Below, one piece after another: positions 15,706 through 25,255 of a stretch of DNA of 51,723 nucleotides (the first letter of the stretch is position 1; the number at the start of each line of letters is the position of its first letter). Made by a program: the position numbers and the translations under genes. A model generated the notes under the pieces. The model had not been told where the DNA came from. It ran no database searches and saw only the letters and a list, made by a program, of their open reading frames with translations. The DNA comes from JAPLFM01 sp964650885. GTDB taxonomy: Bacteria > Bacteroidota > Ignavibacteria > Kapaibacteriales > UBA2268. Location of the stretch: positions 1 through 51,723 of the forward strand of contig CAZYXG010000014.1 in assembly GCA_964650885.1 (NCBI GenBank). Reading direction: 5' to 3'.

Positions 15706-17754
15706 TTAAATTTTATTAAATTCAAATGATTTTTTGGGTAAAAACAACTTGAATTTTGTGCCTTTTCCTTCTTCACTTTCTACTTCAATCCTGCCATTAT
15801 TAAGCTCTACATATTCTTTCACAAGAATTAACCCAAGCCCGGTGCCGATTTCATTTTCTGTTCCAGGATATGACTTATTTTTGCCAAGCTCAAAAAGAGT
15901 TTCTATTTTGCTTTGGTTCATTCCCATACCTGTATCGGCAATGCAAATTTCAATTTCTTCTGCCAGTATCTTGCTATTAATTGTAATACTTCCACCTTTT
16001 GGGGTGAATTTTGCTGCATTGGATAATAAGTTTCTAAATATAAGAGACAATGAATTTGAGTCTGCAATTACGAATAAATGAGCTGGCACATTATTTGCCA
16101 AACTAATATTTTTCAATTCTGTAGTAGTTGCAATATATTCTAAACTTTCTAAAACAAATTGTTTCAATTCCAATTCACGGATTTCTAAAGCAAACCTGTT
16201 CTCGTTGCTTGTATTTGCCCAAAGCAATAAATTTTCAAGTAAGTTATGAATGTTTTTATTGGATTTGCCCATTAATTCGAGAGACTCATAAATCTCTTCT
16301 TTATCCATTTCATCGTATGCACTTAGCATTAAATCAATAATGTTTTGCATTCCACCAACAGGACCACGTAAATCGTGAGAAATTATAGAGAAAAGTTTAG
16401 TTTTTGAATCAATTAGCTTTTCTAAAGTAGCTTCTCTTAATTTCAATTCATCGGAAAGCAGTTTTTTCTCTCTATATCTAACAAAGAAAATCAAAGCTAA
16501 CAGTCCAACTAAAACTCCAATAAAAACAAAAAGCAATCTTAAATAATTATTTAACTGTTTTTCTTTCTCAAAATATTTAATTTTTGTATCTCTATTCTTC
16601 AATTCTATTTTGAATTTTTCTTCAGCCATTTTTGTTTGCATATTCTGGCTTATGTACTCTTCTGAATAGCTATGATATATTTTGTAATACTTTAATGCTT
16701 TACTCAAATCACCTTTTTGCTCATGAATTCTACCCAAAAACTCTGCTAGTTCTACATTTTCAATCTTATATTGGTGTAGTTCTGATAACTCAATAGCTTT
16801 AGTTGCCAATTCTATAGCTAATTCAAATTCGCCTGAAACTTCGGAAATCAACGCTCTATATTGCAAATTCTGAATTCTAGTCTGGGTCATACCCAATGAA
16901 GTGCAGTAGAGATATGCTTCCTGCAAAGAAGTCTTGGCTTCTCTATATTTTTTTTGGCTGAATTGTGCTTTACCGAGTGTGTTTAAAGCATTCCCAAGGT
17001 TGTATTTAGATTTGTTCTTTTTCGCAAATTTTACAGTTTCGGCAGCTAAGCTTTCGGCTTTGTCATAATGTTTGAAATCGAAAAAAGCTACTGATTGATA
17101 AAGAAGCGAAGTTGGAATTTGTATTAAGTCATTTTTTTCTTTAGCTATTGTATATGCAGAATCATGATATGCCAAAGCTTTACTTAAGTTCCCATTCCTT
17201 CTGTTGGTTATTCCTAAGTTGTTGTATAAAATCGTTCTGATAGTTTGATAATCTTTAACATAATTCTGATGCTTCTTAATTATAGCAAGTGCTTCTTCGT
17301 AGTTTTTTGTAGCTTGGTCTAACTGTTTTGCAGCAAAATTTATATTCCCAATATCGCTAAGACTATAAGCCATAGCACCCCATCTTTCGGCTTGTTTATT
17401 AAGCTCTAAGCATTTTGAATAGTTTTCATAAGCTTTGCTATAGTTCCCTTGCCCGAAGTAAACAACTCCAATTAAGTGGTAAGCATTTTGTTTTGCATTG
17501 TTATTATCAACTTTGTTTGCAAAATCTAATAATTCAAATGCGAAATTCAATGCTTTGATAGGATTGAAATTGATAGTTTCATAAATTAAATCCTTATAAC
17601 TATAAAGAGTAATCGAATCAAACTTATTTTCGTGCTTCATTCTTTGGATAAGAATTTCCAAGCTATCACTTTTCTTTGAAGCAAACAATTGATTGCTAGG
17701 AAAGCTAAGCATAGCCAAGATAAATAGTGATATGTATAAATGTTTTATCTTCAT
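15706..17754 (-). CDS. TPR-repeat sensor histidine kinase
   Basis: Membrane sensor kinase. I place the start at the ATG at 17754 because MKIKHLYISLFILAMLSFP then forms a signal peptide ending near FAS; an upstream in-frame ATG at 17829 would add 25 residues before it. Residues of about 50-400 are TPR repeats in the periplasm, including YHLIGVVYFGQGNYSKAYE and NNLGITNRRNGNLSKALAY units. One transmembrane helix (LLFVFIGVLVGLLALIFFV) leads to a coiled linker. HisKA has the phosphoacceptor His in SIISHDLRGP, and the HATPase has N, G1 and G2 boxes (FRNLLSNAAKF, ADTGMGM, GTGLGL). No receiver gene is adjacent, so its target is unknown. Confidence 0.88.
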   Translation of the reverse strand: MKIKHLYISLFILAMLSFPSNQLFASKKSDSLEILIQRMKHENKFDSITLYSYKDLIYETINFNPIKALNFAFELLDFANKVDNNNAKQNAYHLIGVVYFGQGNYSKAYENYSKCLELNKQAERWGAMAYSLSDIGNINFAAKQLDQATKNYEEALAIIKKHQNYVKDYQTIRTILYNNLGITNRRNGNLSKALAYHDSAYTIAKEKNDLIQIPTSLLYQSVAFFDFKHYDKAESLAAETVKFAKKNKSKYNLGNALNTLGKAQFSQKKYREAKTSLQEAYLYCTSLGMTQTRIQNLQYRALISEVSGEFELAIELATKAIELSELHQYKIENVELAEFLGRIHEQKGDLSKALKYYKIYHSYSEEYISQNMQTKMAEEKFKIELKNRDTKIKYFEKEKQLNNYLRLLFVFIGVLVGLLALIFFVRYREKKLLSDELKLREATLEKLIDSKTKLFSIISHDLRGPVGGMQNIIDLMLSAYDEMDKEEIYESLELMGKSNKNIHNLLENLLLWANTSNENRFALEIRELELKQFVLESLEYIATTTELKNISLANNVPAHLFVIADSNSLSLIFRNLLSNAAKFTPKGGSITINSKILAEEIEICIADTGMGMNQSKIETLFELGKNKSYPGTENEIGTGLGLILVKEYVELNNGRIEVESEEGKGTKFKLFLPKKSFEFNKI

Positions 17755-17809
17755 ATTTAAAGTATTTGGAGTTCGTCCTGAATATATTTTCTTAAAAATA
17801 TTAGAAGTA

Positions 17810-17843
17810 TTTAACTTAAATATAAGCATAAATTATAGATTTG
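17810..17843 (+). promoter_or_regulatory. Candidate promoter of typA
   Basis: TAGATTTG at 17836-17843 fits the Bacteroidota -7 box TAnnTTTG. TTTA at 17810-17813 is one mismatch from the -33 TTTG, with a 22-base spacer that is slightly long. Transcription would begin about 50 bases before the typA ATG. Confidence 0.35.
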
Positions 17844-17902
17844 CGATTAAATGTCATAAATTGTTGTTTAATTTAATGTAATTTTCTAAAAAGTTTTAAA
17901 AA

Positions 17903-19726
17903 ATGAGAAAAGAATCCATAAGAAATGTAGCAATTATTGCTCACGTTGACCACGGCAAAACCACATTAGTAGATGGTATGCTTCAACAAAGCGGCACGTT
18001 CCGTGAAAATCAAGAAGTCGAAGATAGAGTAATGGACTCAGGCGATCTTGAAAAAGAGCGTGGTATAACCATCACTGCCAAAAACACTGCAATCCATTAT
18101 AAAGGTGTAAAAATCAATATCATGGATACTCCAGGTCACGCTGATTTCGGTGGAGAAGTAGAACGTGGGTTGAATCTTGTTGACGGTGCTATCCTTTTGG
18201 TAGATGCCAGCGAAGGACCACTTCCTCAAACTAGATTCGTAGTGAAAAAAGCTTTAGCAAAAAATCTACCTATCATTTTAGTTATCAATAAAATTGACCG
18301 TTCTGATGCTCGCGTGCAAGAAGTTATTAATGAAGTTTATGACTTATTTATTGACTTAGATGCTAACGATGAACAAATTGAATTCCCAATTATTTACACA
18401 ATTGCAAAAAATGGGTTAGCCTTCACTGATATTGGTACTGGTTTAGGTGTTGGCTCTGAAGATTTAACACCTCTTTTCGATACTATTCTTAGCTTTATAC
18501 CTGGCCCTGATTGTGACGATGAAGCTGTGCCTCAATTCCTTATTACATCGCTTGATTACGACTCTTATGTTGGTCAAATTGCAATCGGTAGAATGATGAA
18601 TGGCAAATTGCAAATGGGTAAAAACTTTGCTCTTGCTACAGAAGATGGAATTAAAAACAACATTCGCTTCACAGCACTATATACTTTTTCAGGTTTGGCT
18701 AAAAAGCCAGTTGATGAAGTTTATGCAGGGGATATTGTTGCAGTAGCCGGAATTGAAAACATCCAAATTGGTGACTCAATTACATCGCAAGAAAATCCAA
18801 TGCCTTTGCCAAGGATAAAAGTAGATGAGCCAACTGTTTCTATGTTGTTCTATATCAATAATAGTCCTTACGCAGGTACTGAAGGTAAATTTGTTACTAC
18901 AAGACACATTAAAGCTCGTTTGGAAAAAGAAATTCTTACAAACGTTTCTCTTAAAATAAAAACAACAGATAGAGCTGATGCTTTTGAAGTTTGCGGTAGA
19001 GGAGAGCTTCAGTTAGGAATTCTAATCGAAACTATGCGTAGAGAAGGTTATGAACTAATGGTTTCAAAACCACAAGTAATAACTAAAGAAGAAAATGGCA
19101 AGAAATTAGAACCAGTTGAAAAAGTATTTATTGATGTGCCAGATGAATTCGTTGGTGTGGCAACTGAAAAAATTATGTCTCGCAAAGGACGTATGGTCAA
19201 TATGAACACTCAAGGGCACGGAAGAACTAACATTGAGTTTATAATTCCTGCTCGTGGATTGATTGGGTATAGAAGTAATTTCCTTACAGACACCAAAGGT
19301 TCTGGAATTATGAATACTCTTTCTGAGGGCTACGAACCATGGTTTGGAGTTATTCCTTCACGCCAATCGGGTGCATTAGTTTCTGATAGAGCTGGAAAAG
19401 TGAATCCTTATGCTTGCCAAGGTATGGTAGATCGTGGCGAACTTTTCGTTGAAATTGGTACTAAAGTTTATATGGGTATGCTTATTGGCGAACGTAATAA
19501 AACTGGTGATTTGAATGTAAACATTACAAAAGAGAAACAACTAACGAATATGCGTGCTTCTGGATCGGATAACACAGTTGTTTTACGTCCGCCTCGCCGT
19601 ATGTCACTTGATAATTACATTGAATTCATTGCCGATGATGAACTTTTGGAAATCACTCCAGAATCTCTTCGTATGAGAAAAATGGAATTAGATCCTAACA
19701 ATAGAAAAGACAGAACAAGAGTTTAA
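17903..19726 (+). CDS. typA: Translational GTPase TypA/BipA
   Basis: Ribosome-binding GTPase of the EF-G-like family, involved in ribosome assembly and stress adaptation. The 607 residues are standard. GTPase motifs are AHVDHGKTT (12-20), RGITI switch I, DTPGHADF and NKIDR. Domain II, an EF-G-like C-terminal domain (VMSRKGRM, GLIGYRSNF) and a BipA-specific C-terminus follow. The ATG is the start, since MRKESIRNVAIIAHVDHG is the family N-terminus. It is divergent from the TPR kinase gene and is followed by a strong terminator, so it is probably monocistronic. Confidence 0.97.
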   Translation: MRKESIRNVAIIAHVDHGKTTLVDGMLQQSGTFRENQEVEDRVMDSGDLEKERGITITAKNTAIHYKGVKINIMDTPGHADFGGEVERGLNLVDGAILLVDASEGPLPQTRFVVKKALAKNLPIILVINKIDRSDARVQEVINEVYDLFIDLDANDEQIEFPIIYTIAKNGLAFTDIGTGLGVGSEDLTPLFDTILSFIPGPDCDDEAVPQFLITSLDYDSYVGQIAIGRMMNGKLQMGKNFALATEDGIKNNIRFTALYTFSGLAKKPVDEVYAGDIVAVAGIENIQIGDSITSQENPMPLPRIKVDEPTVSMLFYINNSPYAGTEGKFVTTRHIKARLEKEILTNVSLKIKTTDRADAFEVCGRGELQLGILIETMRREGYELMVSKPQVITKEENGKKLEPVEKVFIDVPDEFVGVATEKIMSRKGRMVNMNTQGHGRTNIEFIIPARGLIGYRSNFLTDTKGSGIMNTLSEGYEPWFGVIPSRQSGALVSDRAGKVNPYACQGMVDRGELFVEIGTKVYMGMLIGERNKTGDLNVNITKEKQLTNMRASGSDNTVVLRPPRRMSLDNYIEFIADDELLEITPESLRMRKMELDPNNRKDRTRV

Positions 19727-19754
19727 GAAATTAACTAAATTTGTTTTATAGTAT

Positions 19755-19788
19755 AAGCTCCAATCTTAAGTGATTGGAGCTTTTTTTT
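19755..19788 (+). terminator. Rho-independent terminator after typA
   Basis: Perfect 11-bp stem (AAGCTCCAATC at 19755-19765, complement at 19772-19782), 6-base loop, then eight T (19781-19788). Confidence 0.92.
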
Positions 19789-19795
19789 GGGTTTA

Positions 19796-19852
19796 TAAAA
19801 CCAAAAAACCCCTGACTTGTATTGCTACAAAACCAAGGGCTTTTTGAGGTTT
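19796..19852. terminator. Second, imperfect terminator-like hairpin
   Basis: Inside the 308-base gap 19727-20034. The left side has AAACC then an AAAAAACCCC run; the right side has CAAGGGCTTTTT and GGTTT. They pair imperfectly. It may be a backup terminator or a remnant. The rest of the gap to the DUF1801 gene shows no coding frame. Confidence 0.4.
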
Positions 19853-20034
19853 ACCTATGAAAGTAAGCTTTTCAAACGCAGATAATTCTGACTTATTGCT
19901 TAATAACTGTAAATTATTACTTAGTTTTGATGTGTTTATTCAATTACATTTATTTTTTTTATTTTGCTAATTAAATATTTCAAAGTTAGCTATATGTTTA
20001 TAGCTGATAAGCTTTAATTTAAAGAGGATATATT

Positions 20035-20499
20035 ATGCAAATCAATGCTTCAAGCCCCGAAAATTATATTGTGCAACTGCCCGAAGAAAGGCAAGCACCA
20101 ATGCAAATGTTGAGAAAAACAATTCTTGATAATCTGCCAGAGGGGTTTTCAGAGGGGATTGGATATGGAATGATTGGATATTTAGTGCCACTCACAATCT
20201 ATCCAGCTGGTTACCATTGCGACCCAAAGCTTCCGCTTCCGTTTCTATCTATTGCTTCACAAAAAAATTTCATTGCTCTTTACCACATGGGAATTTTCGC
20301 CAGCCCCAGTTTATTAAACTGGTTTATAGAAGAATTTCCCAAACATAGCAAAAGCAAGTTGGATATGGGCAAAAGTTGCATTCGTTTCAAAAAGCCAGAA
20401 CATATACCTTATGACTTAATAGCAGAACTTGTTCGAAAAATTAGTGTACAAAATTGGATTGAAACTTACGAGAGTAATTTTAAACCGAGCAAGAAGTGA
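20035..20499 (+). CDS. DUF1801 domain-containing protein
   Basis: 154-residue cytosolic protein of the DUF1801 (YdhG-like) family, whose role is unknown; some members are proposed to bind iron or iron chelates. The family signature is visible as Y...LPEERQAPMQMLRKTI near the start, the GYGMIGY segment, and GKSCIRFKK followed by a short C-terminal helix. The start is supported by AGAGGA before the ATG. The gene stands alone after typA, with 97 bases to the next gene. Confidence 0.8.
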   Translation: MQINASSPENYIVQLPEERQAPMQMLRKTILDNLPEGFSEGIGYGMIGYLVPLTIYPAGYHCDPKLPLPFLSIASQKNFIALYHMGIFASPSLLNWFIEEFPKHSKSKLDMGKSCIRFKKPEHIPYDLIAELVRKISVQNWIETYESNFKPSKK

Positions 20500-20596
20500 G
20501 ATAATTAATTAGTTGCCAAAGATTGTAAGTTTCTGAAAATAATCGTAATTTGCTTTTTTATAATTGAATTGAAACTTATTTTCAAATGGAACTTCC

Positions 20597-23335
20597 GTGA
20601 AAAAATCATTTAATTTCTTAATCCTATTGCTTTTTGCAATCATTTTCTCCGATTTGTACTCACAAATACAAGAAAGCCAAGCAAATAAGGAAGATTTTAA
20701 AACTACTAAAGAATACTACGAAAACTTAATTAAAGATGATGCTCCGAACGATAAAGAAGTAAACAATTGGATAAAGCGATGGCTTTGGCGAAATAGAGAT
20801 GGCTTTATGCCAATTCAAAACGATGAAGACTTTATTAGAACTGCTAATAGCAAATCAAATCAAAATCAAGCACAAAAAGGATGGTCTCCATTGGGGCCAA
20901 TAAATTTCCCGCCTAGTTTCGACCCATATTCTGGACACGGAATTGGACGAATTAATTGTATTGCTTTTCATCCGACAAATAAGGATATTATATATGTTGG
21001 TGCTGCCTCTGGTGGAGTTTGGAAAACAGAAAATTACGGCAAAAACTGGAGACCGCTGACTGACGATTTGGCTTCTATTACTGTCAGCCACATTGCTATT
21101 GACCCCGTAATTCCATCATTAGTATATTTTGCTTCTGGCGATTACGATGGAAATACAGGTCCTTTTCTTGGAATATTCAAATCTAATGATAGCGGAGAGA
21201 ATTGGACTCAAACTTCTTTAAATAAAAATGAAAAATTCAAAAACTCACGCTTGAAAAAGATAATAATAAATCCTAAAAATACTAAAGAAATTCTTACTTT
21301 TGGGTTCAATGGTGTATGGAAATCAACAGATGCTGGGATGACATGGGTTCATAATGAAACTAATTATGTGCAAGATGCAGCAATTGCAGAAAATGGCACA
21401 AATGAAGTTTATTTAATTGGAAGACTAAATGACTCTAACCCAACTGGAATAAAAAAATCAATAGATTTTGGGACTACTTGGGATACTTTAATCACTGTTT
21501 TAGCAGAAAATGCAAGTCAAGTTTCCAGATATGCAATTACAATTTCCAAAGTTGACCCTAACTATCTTTATGTAGTGTCAGCTAGTAATAATGGCGGATT
21601 CAATAGCTTTTATAATTCAAAAGATGCTGGGAAATCTTGGACAAAAGTTAGTTCTTTTGAAAAAACAGAAAACATTCTTGGCTTTTATGGCGGTGGATCA
21701 GACGATAAATCAGGACAAGGATCATATAATTTAGTACTTATAGCAGACCCAAAAGATAAGAACAAAGTACATTTTGGCGGGACAAATATTTGGACTACAA
21801 ATAATGCAGGTGCAAACTGGGAATTAGTTAGTTATTGGGTGAACTGCTTTGGGAAAAGTATTCATGCAGACCACCACTACGCATCATATAATCCGCTTGA
21901 CAGCCAAATCTATTTCGCTAATGACGGTGGGATTTACCGCACAAAAGAAATATTACCTGGCTCTAAAAAATGGATGGATTCAGTTGATAAATTCTACGGA
22001 GAGCCATTGCCAAACGTTTCCAGTCATAAATTTCCAACTGTATGGGAAAATATATCCGATGGGCTTGCTATCACTCAATTCTATAAACTTGGTTTGAGTA
22101 AAAATAATCCAAATTATGTTACTGCTGGATCACAGGATAACTCTTGTTTCTATTTTAATTCCGATAGTTGGTCTAATTATATCACCAACTGGGACGGAAT
22201 GAGTACACTCATAGACCATGATGACCCGAAAGTGATTTATGGTATTTGGCAAGGTGGTGGGCTTTGTCGCTCCGACGATGGTGGCAAGAAAATGTACAAC
22301 TATTTAACAGACACACTACAAGAGAAACTTGGGGAAAATGGCTTATGGGTAACCCCAATAGATATGAATCCAATTGATAGCAAAACATTAATTATTGGAT
22401 TGAGAAATCTTTGGCAATCGAAAGATAAAGGTGATACTTGGAGAAAACTAACAGACTATCCAAAGATGTATAATGCAGACACTACTCGTGTTGTATATCC
22501 TGGGAATATTGACATAGTAAAATATTCATACTCCGATTCGCTTTATTTTTCAATTAGCAGCTATAAATCAAATATTAGAGATACCGCTAATAAAAAAGAT
22601 TCAATCACAAAATATGGATTTTGGATTACAAAAGATGGTGGGGAAAATTGGTTGAATATCGAAAATATTCCCGATTTAAACTTTGATAAAAGAATACAAT
22701 CAATCGAATATGACAAACTTAATCCAAATGTGATGTGGGCGGTAGTAAACAATAAATTATATAACACAACATCTGGCGGTGCAAGTTGGACTGAAGCATC
22801 AAAAACAATTTCTAATTCTGGTTATATTACTGATATAGCACAATTTCAGAAAAGTGCATACCACACAATATTTGCTGCCACCAAGAAAGGTGTTTTCTAC
22901 ACAAATGACACAATGTCCAATTGGGAGCTATACAATTTGAATTTGCCAAATGTGGAAGTTTCAGATATTAAAATTCAAGAGCTTAGCAATAAACTTTACG
23001 TTTCTACTTATGGCAGAGGAATTTGGCAAACAGATATCACAGATGAAATAAATAGCGTTGAAAGCAAAGATAAAAGTGATTATACTTTCCAAGTTTCACC
23101 AAATCCATCGAACGGAAGTTTCGCTATTAATTTCAAATCAGAAATTAATTTATCTCAAGAAACTGAACTTATGCTGCTTGATGTGCTTGGCAGAAAAATC
23201 TGGTCGGGCAAAGTACAAAACGATGGCAAAGAAATAAACCAAAACCTGAATATAAATTTGGAAAACGGAGTTTATTATTTGAGATTGATAAGCAATGGAA
23301 AAGAATTTGCGAAGAAAATTATGATTAAGAAGTAA
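20597..23335 (+). CDS. Secreted Asp-box beta-propeller protein with T9SS signal
   Basis: 912-residue secreted protein. The start is GTG at 20597; an ATG just upstream at 20586 runs into a stop after four codons. A signal peptide (about 1-23) precedes a region to about residue 90. After that come many BNR/Asp-box repeats of the form S-x-D-x-G-x-x-W: SNDSGENW, STDAGMTW, SKDAGKSW, SKDKGDTW and TKDGGENW, as in sortilin/Vps10-like and sialidase-type propellers. GAASGGVWKT near residue 135 is typical of this family. The last ~80 residues are a T9SS type A sorting domain (VSPNPSNGSF, LLDVLGRKIW, GVYYLRL...KKIMIKK). Probably a surface-exposed binding protein; enzyme activity is not evident. Confidence 0.85.
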   Translation: MKKSFNFLILLLFAIIFSDLYSQIQESQANKEDFKTTKEYYENLIKDDAPNDKEVNNWIKRWLWRNRDGFMPIQNDEDFIRTANSKSNQNQAQKGWSPLGPINFPPSFDPYSGHGIGRINCIAFHPTNKDIIYVGAASGGVWKTENYGKNWRPLTDDLASITVSHIAIDPVIPSLVYFASGDYDGNTGPFLGIFKSNDSGENWTQTSLNKNEKFKNSRLKKIIINPKNTKEILTFGFNGVWKSTDAGMTWVHNETNYVQDAAIAENGTNEVYLIGRLNDSNPTGIKKSIDFGTTWDTLITVLAENASQVSRYAITISKVDPNYLYVVSASNNGGFNSFYNSKDAGKSWTKVSSFEKTENILGFYGGGSDDKSGQGSYNLVLIADPKDKNKVHFGGTNIWTTNNAGANWELVSYWVNCFGKSIHADHHYASYNPLDSQIYFANDGGIYRTKEILPGSKKWMDSVDKFYGEPLPNVSSHKFPTVWENISDGLAITQFYKLGLSKNNPNYVTAGSQDNSCFYFNSDSWSNYITNWDGMSTLIDHDDPKVIYGIWQGGGLCRSDDGGKKMYNYLTDTLQEKLGENGLWVTPIDMNPIDSKTLIIGLRNLWQSKDKGDTWRKLTDYPKMYNADTTRVVYPGNIDIVKYSYSDSLYFSISSYKSNIRDTANKKDSITKYGFWITKDGGENWLNIENIPDLNFDKRIQSIEYDKLNPNVMWAVVNNKLYNTTSGGASWTEASKTISNSGYITDIAQFQKSAYHTIFAATKKGVFYTNDTMSNWELYNLNLPNVEVSDIKIQELSNKLYVSTYGRGIWQTDITDEINSVESKDKSDYTFQVSPNPSNGSFAINFKSEINLSQETELMLLDVLGRKIWSGKVQNDGKEINQNLNINLENGVYYLRLISNGKEFAKKIMIKK

Positions 23336-23363
23336 GCAACAAACACTTAAAATAATACAAATA

Positions 23364-23400
23364 AGCCCAGTTCTATGTAAAAAGAGCTGGGCTATATTTT
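23364..23400. terminator. Bidirectional terminator between convergent genes
   Basis: A 7-bp AGCCCAG/CTGGGCT stem (23364-23370 and 23387-23393), 16-base loop and AT-rich flanks with a T run after it. It lies between the Asp-box gene and the end of the MoxR gene and could serve both. Confidence 0.75.
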
Positions 23401-24377
23401 TATTTGATTTCGTTTAGCAATCTTTTGATTAGCTCGTCTGTTGTGATGTTCTCAGCTTCAGCATTGAAATTATTGACTATCCTATGTCGAAGCACTGGCA
23501 ATGCTACAGCTTTCACATCTTCAATATCGGGAGTGAATCTGCCGTGTAAAGCTGCACGAGATTTCGCACCCAAAATTAAATATTGTGAAGCTCTTGGCCC
23601 TGCTCCATAGCTAATGTAATCCTTCACTGTTTTAGAATCCGATTGCTCAGGTCGAGTAGCACGTACTAATTTTACAGCAAAACTAACCACATTATCCGAA
23701 ACTGGCACTCTGCGGACTAAGTCTTGATATTTAATAATTTCGCTACCATTAATAATTTTGTCTAATTTAGCTTTGGTTTGCACAGTAGTGGTTTTCACTA
23801 TTTCAAGCTCTTCAGCCAAGCTAGGGTAATCCAAGAAAATATTAAACATAAATCTATCCAATTGTGCTTCTGGAAGAGGATATGTACCTTCTTGTTCAAT
23901 AGGGTTTTGAGTGGCAAGCACAAAGAATGGCTCTTCCAACTTATAAGTTGTGCCAGCAGTTGTTACTTCGTGTTCCTGCATAGCCTCAAGCAAAGCCGCC
24001 TGAGTTTTTGGTGGAGTACGGTTCACCTCGTCCGCCAATACTATGTTGGCAAATATTGGACCTTTTATAAAACGGAAATTCTTTTTACCTGTTCCTATTT
24101 CGTCCTCAATCACTTCGCTACCCGTAATATCTCCAGGCATCAAATCGGGGGTGAATTGAATTCTAGAGAAATTCAAGTCCATTGCATCGGAAAGCGATTT
24201 AATCAGCAAAGTTTTTGCTAAGCCAGGCACTCCCACAAGCAGTATATGTCCTTTTGCGAAAAGTGAAATCAAAAGCTCATCTATCACTTGGTCTTGTCCA
24301 ACGATGGCTTTTGCCAGCTCTTGTTTGATTTTTTTAATTCTAAGTTCTAATTCTTTTACTAGTTCTGTATCGTTCAT
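23400..24377 (-). CDS. MoxR-family AAA+ ATPase
   Basis: AAA+ chaperone-like ATPase of the MoxR family, about 325 residues from the ATG at 24377. I preferred this to an in-frame TTG ten codons upstream. Walker A is GVPGLAKT, Walker B is LADEVNRTPPKTQ, then the ALLEAMQEHEVT segment, sensor 1 ATQNPIEQEGTYPLPEAQ, and the C-terminal lid with GAGPRASQ. MoxR proteins mature or activate partner proteins, usually encoded next to DUF58 or von Willebrand A genes. None of those partners is in this window, so this copy is isolated. It is divergent from the exosortase gene. Confidence 0.9.
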   Translation of the reverse strand: MNDTELVKELELRIKKIKQELAKAIVGQDQVIDELLISLFAKGHILLVGVPGLAKTLLIKSLSDAMDLNFSRIQFTPDLMPGDITGSEVIEDEIGTGKKNFRFIKGPIFANIVLADEVNRTPPKTQAALLEAMQEHEVTTAGTTYKLEEPFFVLATQNPIEQEGTYPLPEAQLDRFMFNIFLDYPSLAEELEIVKTTTVQTKAKLDKIINGSEIIKYQDLVRRVPVSDNVVSFAVKLVRATRPEQSDSKTVKDYISYGAGPRASQYLILGAKSRAALHGRFTPDIEDVKAVALPVLRHRIVNNFNAEAENITTDELIKRLLNEIK

Positions 24378-24407
24378 TTTTGGTTTTGTATAGTTTTCTT
24401 TTTGCAA

Positions 24408-24730
24408 TATATGTAATTGTGTTTAGTATCTTTACGAATAAGTATCCTATTTAGTTGCTTTTTTTTCTTTGAAAGCCGTTTGCTTTAGCAAATTTTTCAT
24501 TCAATTGGATAATTGGGGTTGGTTTACAACTAGATAACACAGGGGAAAAGAAATAGAATTCTCTCAAAAATTGCTAAAGTTTGAAAAGGAAATTGCCGAA
24601 AATAAAAGTAATCTAAAATGTGCAAGGATGCAGTTTGAATTAGGGATGATTTTTTTAGCGAAAGCTATATCTTCACTACATTTATTGAAGCAATTGCAAT
24701 ATAAATTGAACTAAATTTATTCAAACTGCT
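24408..24730. other. Intergenic region with a short start-less open frame
   Basis: Between the divergent MoxR and exosortase genes. On the plus strand, 24541-24714 is open for 57 codons and reads as protein-like: charged heptads (KLLKFEKEIAENKS) then a hydrophobic segment (MIFLAKAISSLHLLKQ). There is no ATG near its beginning; a TTG (24571) or an internal ATG are the only starts. It may be the eroded end of a gene or a chance frame. The remaining bases to 24540 show nothing I can name. Confidence 0.35.
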
Positions 24731-25255
24731 ATGATAAACCGTATATTCAACAAAGAAAATCTTAAAGTCAAGCTATTTGTGCTTAGCTTTGCTCTCCTGA
24801 CTACACTTTTCTATGTACTAACTGGAATTGGTTATTTAAACAAAGTATCAATGTTTTTTGCAAAACTAAGCGTGTTTAATGCCAAATGGTTTCTGACTCC
24901 AATTTATAAAAGTATAATCACCCAAGGAAACACTATAATCTTGGAAAATTACAGAGTAAACGTAAACGCTGGCTGCGATGGCTCTGAAATAATTGCAATT
25001 TTTCTTATTGCTGTTTTGACTTTCCCCTCAAAGTTTACAAAAAAAATACCCGCTTTATTAATTGGTACAATAGTTCTTTATATATTGAACTTAGCACGAA
25101 TAATGGCACTTTTTGCAATTGGATATCATTTCAACGAATATATGGATACTTTCCATAATAATATATTTCCGTTAGTCTTAGTATTAGTTGAATTTGCTAT
25201 GTGGTTTGCTTGGGTACAATGGGCAAACAAACCTAAATTGGAGCTAGCTCAATGA
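24731..25255 (+). CDS. Exosortase/archaeosortase-family transpeptidase (XrtH-like)
   Basis: Integral membrane cysteine protease/transpeptidase that removes C-terminal sorting signals from envelope proteins. The family catalytic triad is visible: C82 in NAGCDGSE, R123 in LNLARI and H142 in TFHNN. About five hydrophobic helices are present. The FPSKF...IGTIVLYILNLARI...ALFAIG spacing looks most like the XrtH group (judged by eye), though XrtF is possible. It overlaps the next gene by 4 bases (ATGA). No protein with a matching C-terminal sorting tail is visible in this window, and T9SS sorting domains are unrelated signals. Confidence 0.85.
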   Translation: MINRIFNKENLKVKLFVLSFALLTTLFYVLTGIGYLNKVSMFFAKLSVFNAKWFLTPIYKSIITQGNTIILENYRVNVNAGCDGSEIIAIFLIAVLTFPSKFTKKIPALLIGTIVLYILNLARIMALFAIGYHFNEYMDTFHNNIFPLVLVLVEFAMWFAWVQWANKPKLELAQ

